Part shown: piece after piece, positions 33,034 to 43,523 of the stretch
Position numbering within the stretch: position 1 is the stretch's first letter
How the letters are laid out: every line of letters begins with the position of its first letter
Assembly (NCBI GenBank): GCA_002794735.1
Contig: NBAZ01000001.1
Span: 186,001-250,000, forward strand
Source: Pyrrhoderma lamaoense
Taxonomy: Eukaryota; Basidiomycota; Agaricomycetes; Hymenochaetales; Hymenochaetaceae
Direction of reading: 5' to 3'
DNA length: 64,000 nt
Notes under the pieces: model-generated
Databases searched by the model: none
The model's input: only the letters and a program-made list of their open reading frames with translations
Told to the model about the DNA's origin: nothing
Made by a program: the position numbers and the translations under genes

Positions 33034-34808
33034 ATTACTTAACTTTTATTCCGATAGTATACAATCCAAGCAGTGTTTATATATATGCACTTAATCCTTT
33101 GAAGGCTTGCAATAGCTTGGACTATATTGCCAAACCTTGAAACTCCTAATGGTTACGGAGATTTCACGCTTTGCAATCACTCGCTATAGTAGTACTCAAT
33201 ATTAAGCCCTTTCTCGTAGAAAAAAAGAACGTCATTTAGTTAATCCAATACCAGAAAGAAGATTTTTACATTTACCGGAAAAACTCTTAATAAATTTGCG
33301 CGGAAGGGCAAAGTAAACTGTACGTATTCTGAATAGAAAATTAAGTTTGAGTATAAGATTAATTTTACTTTCCAATATCTTCATGAATTATTACGGTGTT
33401 CCAGTTTTACCGATGGATAAACTAGGCAATAATTCTGCAATCCCGTCAGTGTCTCGTAATATATGATCTTCAAAAGCAGAAGTTTGTAATTTTCGGCCCA
33501 ACTTTGTGACAATATGGTAGTTTTCATGTTAAGCATTAGCACCATCAATTTCAATATGATTAAAAACTGAAATTGAAATGTAAGGGGAGTCGATTAATTA
33601 GATAATATTACATAACGTTATGATCTCGACTACATGAAGAGCTATGTTCATCAGGCACTTAAACTAGAGTTACTAGTTATGTAAGCCTGAATAGGATAGA
33701 GCAAAACCTATGCTGCATGCATTCACATATTGTGATGCGTCATCATCGCATATATGACTGAGCCTTTACTCTGTTCCTGTCTTGCAATAAGACTTATCAT
33801 ATTCCATGAATCTTTATTTCATGACGCATTCTGTTAGTATGCTACTACTCATTACACATTATCTAGACAACCATCTAGTGAAACTCAACAGAATTAAAGA
33901 CTGGATGCTTCCCATACGGATTCTCGTTATCCTTGGTGTTAGTCTTCTTACTAAGAACTGTAGTGACCGCATGCCGAGACTTGGCACTACTAATAACCAT
34001 GTTCCTTATGATGCCGTGATCAGAATCAGATCTAGGACTTCCTAGTGATTTATTAGCACTTTTCTGGTTCTTATACCTCCTTGAAATCATTAGTAGCTAT
34101 CTCTCATAGCCTAAGGAATCCTAGAAGCTATTGGCTTGGTTGATATATTTTCTGAAGTGTCCCCGCTTTGCTAGTAGAGGTTTTTCTACAGGTATTGTAG
34201 TTAAACCTGAACCCATATATACACTGCACAGTCTATTTGACCCATGCAAAAGAATCTCTGCCTTTGAAAACTCAATTTGGACAGAGTTTTAGTCGGACGC
34301 ATAATTGATAAAATATTTCCCCACAGTGCACCCCATCAGACATCAAATTCCTTTGACTCTATCCCCTCCCCAAACCCACTTTGCCCCCCAGCTTATGGAT
34401 ATAATGGGCTAATCAGTAGCTTCATTACAATATTGAAATTTGTCTTTCATTATTGTGTCATCAAATGCGTTGGCTTTCAGATCGGAGATTACATATCAAG
34501 CGGTGAGACTCAGAATCTCTTACAACTTGTCAGTGAGCCACGACTATTATGGTAGATATCTTTGATCCCTATTCCCCATTGTTTTTCTCCGATACTTTCA
34601 TCACCATTTCCCCTCTTTCACCTAATATTATAATATTATATATAATTTTATGAGCTCAGCCGCGGAAATGTGTTTCACATTGCTCTTATCAACACTGAAA
34701 TGATATACCAAGATGATGCGAGTAATACAATATACCCTTGAGATCACTCAGAACATACTAGATTCACAAATGTATTCCATTTAATTATTTTTACTCTCTT
34801 TATTACAC
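33034..34808. other. AT-rich intergenic region
   Basis: About 1.8 kb without a supported gene. Short open frames at 33806-34045 and 34277-34555 (plus) have no motif or splice context. Confidence 0.5.
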
Positions 34809-35077
34809 TTAATCATGAAACTTGATCAGAGACTTAAGTTCAAGCCCTTTACGCATATCACTTATTAGAAAGAGAGAGAAAGATGTTCGGGAAGGTACAT
34901 GTATCCATTGAAACCTTTATCCTTCAGGAGCCTTTTCTTCAAAGGTTCATTATTAGTTTTTGTTTCTTTCTCAGTCTTTCCTGCCTTATTTAATCCATCC
35001 TTCGTATTAGCTGAGCTTGACCTGGGAGATGAATGAGTCTGTGGCTTCTTATCGACTGACTTTGGGCTTGAAGACAT
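34809..35077 (-). CDS. Small Lys/Ser-rich two-exon protein
   Basis: Not recognised. Exons 35077-34899 and 34860-34809 (donor gtacct, acceptor aataag, phase 2) give 76 residues. Start MSSSPKSVDKKPQTHSSPRS, then KTEKETKTNNEPLKKRLLKD; the second exon ends MRKGLELKSLIKFHD. It is basic and low-complexity. Strand, size and exon number match the gene at 32742-33033, but I cannot align the two beyond composition. If the intron is not used the frame still closes at 34865 after six more codons. Confidence 0.35.
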
Positions 35078-35261
35078 TGTGTAAGTTTATTGATGCAAGA
35101 GCAGTACTCCTTACATGATTTATATATAAGTTCGATCTCTTCTTCTTAAATTTGCTCTGCATCCAGCGAATTAAAGTGCATCAAATTTTGTGATCAGCTG
35201 CTCATAGTGTTTTATCCACAGTTTTTCCCATACAATTGTGGTAATAATGTTTAAAGAGAGC

Positions 35262-35712
35262 CTAGTATCCGCACCACCCCGATGTAGAACCTGTGGAAAA
35301 AATGCAAAAATAATGTACGATACTTCACATTCGATACATTACATAATACCCAACAGGGGCAGGCGGAATTGTACACATTATGCAAAGTGAAAAAAAAATA
35401 ACCATTCATATAGCCGTTTGCTTGTGCATAGTTGTAAGAGTCGTTGGAGTTACAAAGTGGGAGATATAAGTCTGCTTCAACATACCACCTGACGTCAAAA
35501 TGACTTTTACGGTATTCCCCTAAGCCGTTTTGCTTTTCTATATAGAAGTGATAGTTATACAGGTAGGTGCGTAAAAGAACGAAACTAGGATTGCCTTCAT
35601 CGGACGTCCCCGAGTCCTCACTGAGTGCAAAGCTGCTGTACTCATGATACAATCCTGGATTATATATATACCAGAGATGTGCGCATTTTTCTCCCTTACA
35701 TTCGTCTACCAG
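35262..35712 (-). CDS. Possible orphan Cys-containing protein, 3' exons only
   Basis: An open minus-strand stretch from about 35712, after the acceptor gacttcag, reads LVDECKGEKCAHLWYIYNPG, then YHEYSSFALSEDSGTSDEGN, FVLLRTYLYNYHFYIEKQNG, RKSHFDVRWYVEADLYLPLC and NYAQANGYMNG. A donor before the T-run near 35400 and acceptor ccacag at about 35290 would give the end STSGWCGY. The length of open frame in AT-rich DNA, the aromatic and cysteine content and the coherent end suggest a real secreted-type protein. I could not find an upstream exon with a start or signal peptide. No family recognised. Confidence 0.3.
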
Positions 35713-36131
35713 CTGAAGTCAAGACGCAGGTGACCTGTCTTCACTTGATCCACCTAAATCCCTTCGTCCCTCGAGATCAACAAACCTATATTGGATACTA
35801 CGATGAAGTAAGTTTATTTATTCAATATATGTTGATATCTAATATCTCACAGTGAATGGACTTATAGCCACTACTTAGATAACGGAATGGCTTCGTCTAT
35901 ATTGGCAAGGTTGTCATACATATCCATTGGTGCGTTTTGAATTTGTTTGGTGTACGGTACAAGCCATCTACAACGCTGGCTTACTAAATTTCATTTTTAC
36001 CAGAGGGCGGCTAGTCTTATAGGCCAAGCATGATATTCTTTGTGATTCAAAAGATGTACAACAGTTCATAAAGGTTTGATAAGTGATACTACAAACTTAG
36101 GAAATCGAGGGCAAACTGGTAATTAGAGAAA
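35713..36131. other. Spacer
   Basis: Should hold the CYP505 3' flank and any 5' exons of the orphan at 35262-35712. No clear exon is visible. Confidence 0.4.
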
Positions 36132-39100
36132 TCAATCAAAGACATCGGCAGCATAGCGCTCCTTCTGCACACGCTCAAACGCTGCGAGTGCATCGACGTC
36201 ACTCCACTGAGCATGGGTATCTTTCATAATGTTTATACAGGCCTCCTTAATCCCGTTTGCAACACGCCGGGAACCACAAGTAAAGAACTATTTAATCATG
36301 TCAGTGAGATTTTCTTCCATACGATAAAGAAGACTGAAAAACTGACCTTCGCATTTTCTACGAATGCATCCTTTATAATCTGTCTGTCCTTCCATATTCG
36401 GCTAATAAAAATAGAGGGGAGACCGTCAAGATATAAGAAAGCAAGGACTTTCAGAAGGAAGACATACTCTTGTACGTATTTGCAACCATCGGATGCATCT
36501 GACTTTCTAGAAAACGCAGGACGTATCTCTACAACACCTTCTTCAACCCATTTCTTCACATCACCTTCAACCTCATCTTTTCCAACTCCATTATACAGAT
36601 AATCCTCTTCAGGATCCCGACATCCAAAGAACAGCACTGCCCTCCCCACCTTCCTCCCAGAAGCTTTCTGTACCGAACGCTCTTGTACGAAGCCCCGGAA
36701 CGGTGCGAGCCCGCTTCCAGCACAGAACATAACGATCGGAACGATCGGGTCAGCAGGAAGTGAGAACGCCGCTCCTGATGGTCGCACAGCGACGGGGACC
36801 TTCGTCCCTGGAGTTAGCGAAGCAAGGAACGTTGACGCTACTCCCCTGAATCGTCGACCGGTTCCGTTGTCTGAGAAAGCAGGTGCGTCTAGTACGGAGA
36901 CGCACAGAGCGACACGTGACGGGTTGGCTAATGGTGAAGATGCAATAGAGTATTGACGAATTCGCATGGAGGGAGGAGGCTGAGGAATGTGGATAACGTC
37001 ATATCGATTTCTGGATATGTCTCAAGAAGATCAAACAGACTGATACGTTTCGCGAGTATCTCATTCTGATAATTATCAAGTAAGGAGCTTACTGCACTGA
37101 CGGTGGCTTCGTTCGTAGTAGAGGACTTCAGCGATATTAGGTCTCTGGTCGTCGCAGGCTGACTGAGCTCAACGAACCCACTGAGAATGGAATACACGGA
37201 AGTGGGTGTACTAGTGGGGAGAGTTGTAGGTCCATCTGCGCTGATCATGATCTCTTCTTCGCCGGTAAGTTTGAAACGACCAAGCGCCCTCCTCACTATT
37301 TCCTCCGGATTTGAAGGGAGGCTGTGAGTCTCAAGAATTAGTACTCAGAGTGCATATTCATAAGTTTGCTTGAGTTGACCTACATGGCAAGATAGTCACC
37401 AGCTCTATAGGTCACACCTTCAGGCAAAGCAATCTCTGAGGGTTCATATACGAGTGAGGTGACAAAAAGCCTTCTATATCTCATTGAGGACTCACCAATA
37501 TGCCTCTTCTCTGGTGCACCCTCTTTCGTCAACAAACGGTTCTCAAGAACCTCTCCGACGGCGGCATCCATCTGTCTTAACAGTTTCGCGCGACCAACAC
37601 CACCAGTAAGCTCAACTTTGAGTCCTTCGCCCGCCTTCTTAGACCCAGAAACTCCATATTTCTGGATGATAACCGTCAGTCAGACTGAAAATGGAACAAA
37701 ACCCAGGGGTGGGGGGCGGGTCGTACCTTCTCAAGAATATCCCACAACTTATCTTCATATTCATCAAAGACCTGGAAGAAATCAGCGGCAGCGGCATCGC
37801 CAGAACCCCTTTCTAAGATTCTTTCTGCGCCAGCACCAGAGAGTCGTTCATCAATGATTCTCGGTACCTTCTGATATGTGTTCGCCCACTCGCGGTTTCC
37901 ACACCCAAACACCGCATAAGATACATCCTTCAGTGAACCAGGTTGAGAAGTGAGCCAAGCAACAAACTGAGCAGCATTGTCAGCTGGTTCACCCTCGAAA
38001 GAAGCAGTCACGATGATAACAGGACCGTCTGTTGGTAGACGCCCTGTTGCTGAGTCAAGTGTGCTTAAACTGGCCTTGAATCCTTGAACATCATGAGCAC
38101 GTCAGTCAGATTCGTATTAAACGACTAGCCATCTATCGTATTCTGTAAGATCCTTACCATGAGAGTGAGCATCTGAGGCAATTCTCTGAGCAAATGACTC
38201 GCTTGTTCCTGTGTTGCTCCCATATAAGACGTACAATCGTTGAGTTCCCTTACCCTGATCGTAATCGGTTCCGTCAGTATTTGATCGTGTTGAGATTCTA
38301 GAACTCGTCGTGCTTTTGAGTGGCCTCGGCACACTTGAGCCAATCACTGCTCCTGCACGGGGAATAACCCGAATCTTCATATCCTTCGGCTTGATAGTTA
38401 ACGCTTGCTTGATTTGCAAGTCATAAGCCGGGTCTGCAAGGTACAAATCGAACTTCAAAAACTGGTCGAAAACAACCGTGCGACACAATATTTTTATTAG
38501 TTTAACGTTATCCTTTCCTCTTTTTCCGAGACTAAACAAAGGAAAAGGCGTAAGCTTACAGTATTTGCAAGGACTAGCAGTGCTTCCTGCCAAGCGAAAG
38601 GCCTTCCAATGCACCCCCGCAAACCGAAACCAAAAGGCTGCCACGCCTGACTAGGTAGACTCTCAAACCCGCCATTGAGCATTCTCTCGGGCTTAAATTC
38701 GTCAGCATCAGGTCCCCAAACTTTCGGATCGCGCATCGCATTGCTCCCATGTACCACAATCCTTTGATTCTTCTTTACAGGATATTTCTTGTTCTCTGGG
38801 TTGCTCGGATCACCATCTCCACCAATAAGGAATGTATCCTCGTAAGGCGCGACAGTACGAGCAGGCGCCGTAGGTGATAACCTGAGTGATTCACGCATGA
38901 CAGCAGTAAGGTAAGGAAGATGGCCTAGGTCTTCGAGAGTTACGTCTCCCGTTCCGATTACGGAGTCTAGTTCCTCCCTGAGTTTCTGTAAACAAGCTGG
39001 ATTTTTTAGAAGATAGTAAGTCACGAAGGTAAGCATCCCAGAGGTAGTCTCGTGTCCCGCAATAAGGAACGTCAAAAGCTGCGGCAGCAAAGTTAACTCA

Positions 39101-40143
39101 AATCAGTATACAACTTAAATAATTGCTTAGAAGAGGGATTATTACATTGTAGATAATGTTTTCTTCAGGAAGATGTTGGCCAGTTTTAGGATCCACGCCT
39201 TCAAGCATCAGAGTTAGAAGGTCGTGAGATTCATCCGGATTCTCCTTTCTCTTTTTTATGATTTCTCGCGCCAGCTCAGTCATATGCTTGGCACCTTCGA
39301 AGTACTTTTCATCTTCTGCTTTATACCACATGGGGATCATCGTCAAGATACCAGGTCGAAAAGCTCGACGGTTACAAGCTTGCAAGAATTCAACCATCTC
39401 GTGCGTAAACGGTGGCATTTCCCTTTCATAAAAAGAATTAAAACGATAGGACATAGAGCATAGTGCGATGGTATCGAAAGTGAGGCGAGTATAGTCTTCA
39501 GAAGGATCAAAAACGTGCTCTGGGCCGAATCGCGCCCATTTAAGAAGTAGTTGATCACAGATGTCTTTCATACCGTCGAACATCGTACGTACGTTTGCAG
39601 TCCCAAACGCAGGCATTAGGACACGATCTAGATAAAGTAGACAGTCAGTATCAGTACACACAGACTCATGTATGAGTGTAGTTGATTGCTAATAGAAGGA
39701 AAGTTTGAACTCTAAGAAAATCTTGACGCAGTAGCTGATTCACTTTATTTTTTATTTTTAAAATAGGGCTGCACACGTTTCGACTGATAGATGATGGATT
39801 CGGATGATAGAGAAGCGATGGTAAAAGGGGGACTCACGGGCAACACCCCAGTTTGTTTCGTCGAGCTCAGCAGTGAAGAGTCCATCTCCTGCTAAGTTTC
39901 GGACCTCTCTCAAAGATCTAGAGAGAGTTTTACGAAACTTCGTATCGTCACTTATCTGACGCACGAGGGCAGCAGAGTTGATATGCAGTATAGTATCGCC
40001 ATTGCTGAATACCATCTGGTAGATCTCTCCATATTGCTGAGCGAGCAAGTGAAAAGATCGGATAGGTACTTCTAGGTCGATGAGCGTTGCATTGCCAAGA
40101 AATGGTATAGTAGGAGGCTGAGGAATTTCGAAAGTGTAGCCAT
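36132..40143 (-). CDS. CYP505-type cytochrome P450:NADPH-P450 reductase fusion (two frame breaks)
   Basis: Ten exons from 40143 to 36132 give about 1083 residues, the usual CYP505/P450foxy length. The P450 half has IPQPPTIPFLGN at the start, the I-helix LIAGHETTSG, ESLRLSPTAPAR (ExxR) and heme-binding PFGFGLRGCIGRPFAWQEAL. The reductase half has the FMN loop YVLYGSNTGTSESFAQRI, GCGNREWANTYQ, FAD-binding MRIRQYSIASSP, the NADPH motif MFCAGSGLAPFRGFVQER and the end KERYAADVFD. Such self-sufficient enzymes hydroxylate fatty acids at subterminal positions, cytosolic or ER-facing. One base is missing near 36968 (LLPP before MRIRQYS) and one near 40127 (MATLSK before IPQPP); restoring each gives family sequence. 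Splice phases of all ten exons are otherwise consistent. Confidence 0.92.
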
Positions 40144-40297
40144 CAGCAAAGTTTAAGTTTTGAGAGTTTTTGGGTATCCCAAGGAGTTTCTAGGTGTGTT
40201 AAAGTAAAGAAAAGAAGCTGGGACTTGAAAAAATTGAGGCTAACGTGCAATCCGCTTTATATCAGGTTCCCTTCTTAGTTAGTTAGCGCAAATTCTT

Positions 40298-40816
40298 CTA
40301 AAGTCCGCATCTTTTCTGTTTTTTCTTGTACCGGGATCCGGCATATGCTTCCATACACAGGGAAAGATATTCATCTGCTTCGGTGAAAGACATGTTGCAG
40401 CGGAGACAGAACTCTGAAAAGTAGTAATGGATTATCACTCTATCCATGCCCGAGTCGTCTCCGAGTGCGTTCAACCATACAGCACCTTCTCCGTTTTCCC
40501 ACGCCATACTCGGGCCTGAAATTTGATTCCGACCCCACATTACTGGTTGTTTTTACATGAGAAATTTGATCCACAAGTATAGAAAGTCCGCATCATAAGA
40601 AAAGCGCCAGTTGTTAAAAGATAAGAATACAAAAATAAATAATATACATTTATACTCAGGGAAACATCGACAATTATCAGAGAAGACTAGCTTTTCATTA
40701 AATTCAACGTTGTTAGCTAGAAACTCACTATTCACGTGCAGTAAATACGTATCAGTAGGATTAAGATGCTCAAGTACTCCAGATATGATCTTTTCTAATT
40801 GTGATGACTCTGAGGA
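40298..40816 (-). other. Possible orphan gene, structure unresolved
   Basis: Two protein-like minus-strand stretches lie upstream of the CYP505 gene. From about 40816: LEKIISGVLEHLNPTDTYLL, NNVEFNEKLVFSDNCRCFPE, followed by a donor gtataa. From 40540: MWGRNQISGPSMAWENGEGA, HYYFSEFCLRCNMSFTEADE and YLSLCMEAYAGSRYKKKQKR to a stop at 40298. The acceptor aaccag just before the second stretch fits an intron, but the phase does not join the two frames. It could be one two-exon gene with an indel, or an independent 80-residue gene. Not recognised. Confidence 0.25.
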
Positions 40817-41074
40817 CTATCTCATTGAAACCGGACCTAACCCCGTCATGTCTATAAAAACTGAATTATTATTGAGTTTTGCTTTGTATGCATACAATCT
40901 TATTACGCAAGAAAGTTGGAGAACACGCGACCATGCTGATCATCTTAATGAGTGATGACAAATCCTTCTTTGATTTACAATTCTGTGCGTGCAACTCACA
41001 CAGGTTGCTCCATCTACTAGTATACTACCTCAAACCCTCGGATTTATCAGCAGACAGTTTTGTTTGCTGTAAAA

Positions 41075-42253
41075 ATGGGTAATGATGGAGGAAGTATTCC
41101 GGACAGACGAGATTTAGTAAAAACAAAAGCGAAAGCCGAACAAGCAGATAAGGCGAATCAGACTCGCGCTCGCTGGTTCTTTTGTGCATTATCAAAGGTA
41201 CGACAGCTTGTACCACACTATAATTCACGACCCAAACCCCTGACATTGTATCAATCACAGAGACCGCTAGAGGAACCTATCGTGTCCTGTGCCTTAGGCA
41301 AGATGTATAATAAAGATGCTATAATAGAATACATGCTAGATAAGACAGCGTATGGTGACGGGGAGGAGATTTGCGGGCACATAAAATCATTGAAGGTATG
41401 TTGACTTTCTAAGTATTCCACAGCGGTACTCAACTTATAAACAACATATACTACCTTCCTTGCTTCTAGGATGTCAAGACTTTGAAGTTAACTCCAAATC
41501 CTGCAAGATCTCGTAAGGGTACAGATTCACTACCAGATGCGGATTCAGATAATCCACACGCACCCTTCATATGCCCATTAACACTCAAGGAGATGAACGG
41601 GTCCTTCCCGTTCGTATATATTGCTACTTGTGGCTGCGTGCTTTCCCAGGCTGGACTCAAGGCTCTTTCGACCTCATCCACACCCCCTCCTAGCGATGAC
41701 AAGACTAAAGGAGAAGAGAAGTCTGAAGAAACACGTCAACTGGACTTATGTCCACAGTGCGGCGGGAAATATGATCGACTTTTAGATGTGAGGATGTTGA
41801 ATCCAGACCCCGAGACCGAAAATCTCATGCGTTCTGCTATGGAAGCACGAAAGCGGAAAGAAAAAGAAAAAGGAAAGTCGGGAAAAGGGGAGAAGAAGTC
41901 TTCGGCAAAAAAGCGAAAGGCGGGAGACGCGGATGCCGAACCTGAATCGGGTTTGGAAGCAAAGAAGGCAAAAGCTTCGACTACAATAGCCAAGTCACAG
42001 CCCTCTATGAATCCAACCATTGCGGCAGCAAGTCGTGCTGTGGTGACAAGCTTGGCGCAGGAAGAAGCTAAAAGAAAGGCAGGGATGAGTGACGCAATAA
42101 AGAGCCTATATGAAGGCAATGGGAATGCACCGAAGGAAACGTTTATGACAAGAGGAACGTTCACTAGGGTGAGTACTACATTGACGCAGCGCTACGGATC
42201 TGGTTCGTTCTGTTCTGACTAGTGTTCCTTTTCATTTTAAAAAGTATGCATGA
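41075..42253 (+). CDS. rtf2: Replication termination factor 2
   Basis: Four exons (41075-41197, 41261-41395, 41470-42168, 42245-42253) encode 321 residues. The start MGNDGGSIPDRRDLVKTK and RPLEEPIVSCALGKMYNKDA are the Rtf2 N-terminus, followed by HIKSLKDVKTLKLTPNP. The modified RING-like domain has ICPLTLKEMNG, FVYIATCGCVLSQAGLKAL and LCPQCGGKYDRLLDVRMLNP. A long lysine/alanine-rich nuclear-type tail ends in GTFTRYA. In fission yeast Rtf2 stabilises replication forks paused at the RTS1 barrier and affects splicing; in mammals it is a nuclear proteasome-shuttle client at forks. The last coding exon is only nine bases (two codons and the stop), supported by the conserved end. Confidence 0.93.
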
Positions 42254-43523
42254 GACCTGTTGGCGTGCTTCTGCCCCTTGATTAGGCTAGCACCCACTGT
42301 ACAAAATCTTCTTTCTCGTGATCTCGTGTACTTGTAGGTATTTATCTGGACTGTTTTTGCAAGCTATCATGATCATAGTTATCATATGTATTCTGTTACC
42401 GTAGTTTTCTCAGGCACGACGTAGAAATGTATTGAACCGCAGCGTCCTTAATGCTAGAACTGTGGTATAATTGTGAGAGTTCTCTCAGGAGTGCCGGTGC
42501 CGCTTATATTATAAGAAGCTTTTTTATGCTCATCAGAAGGAGGAAAGAAGAGTATAGTTTCCCTCGTAACCATAAAAGGCAACCTCGAAGGAGTAGCTAC
42601 TATTTTCGCGGGTACTGGTTTTGCACTTTGGTTGCGATAATTAGTATGATCGAATATAGCAAAAAACTAGTATAGGATGAAGGGAGTCTTACTGCTGTGG
42701 AGGTAAGACTCGATTCCGATAGCATTGAGCAGTGAATGAGAGGATCAGAATGAATATCGTCTAGACGATGGTTATGCCTTACGCGTTTTCTTTAATCAAC
42801 TACAAGCGAACGGTATCACTAGTGCTGCGGGCACAAGACTCAGGTTTATTGGCTCCCTTAAATTTCTTCACTTTGTTTTCCACTCTTTTCATTTATAATA
42901 AGTAGAACTAATACTATACAAAAACGAGTTCTAAAATAGACAGTAGATCTAAAGTATGACTATAGACGATCAATCTTTTTGACCTAAAAATGAGAATGTA
43001 CTGGAGATAATTTCAGCTGTTCGTTTCCGCAGATGCCGATAAGATGGGGATAGTTTAGGAGATGTTGTATCTAATTTAAAGAGAGCTGTTACCAACGAGA
43101 CTTTTTTTGATGCGACGAGACCGATAATTGATCTGGTTGTGACCGAACGGTTTGTATGAGTTGTATGTGATTCATGTTCACGTAAGTCTGTTACCTGCAG
43201 TCACACCTCTCTACTCGCTGTCCATCACAGAGTCCAAGCGCGTTTCCATATCGTTCCTCAACATCCTTGCTGCCGAGTGCAGCTCAACCAGCGTCACCAT
43301 CATCTACGCTAGAGGTATGTTTTCCTTCTTATTGTCTTCATCATCCCAAGCCCCTTTTCTCTATCTTGTCAATCAGCTGTGCTGACCAACAACGATTTCT
43401 CCTCCCTGTTATCTCCAGGTCGGCCCTCTTTTGGCCGCACCAAAACGCTGCTCGTTGCGTACCGCCAAAAAATCTTGTGACCCCTTCGTCGCTGCTGCTG
43501 TCGCCAGACGACGCGAGTCCTCC
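42254..43523. other. Upstream region of the Bni4-like gene
   Basis: No gene supported. From about 43150 it becomes C/T-rich, as in many fungal promoters and 5' UTRs. A clean intron (gtatgt donor at 43315, caatcag acceptor ending 43376) suggests a spliced 5' leader. Confidence 0.45.

Noticed and set aside
36132..40143. Separate P450 and reductase genes
   Set aside because: Splice phases run continuously across ten exons and the combined length fits CYP505 fusions.
43431..43523. Upstream extension of the Bni4-like frame from a TTG codon
   Set aside because: No ATG; the region is C/T-rich 5' leader with a probable UTR intron. The ATG at 43524 was preferred.
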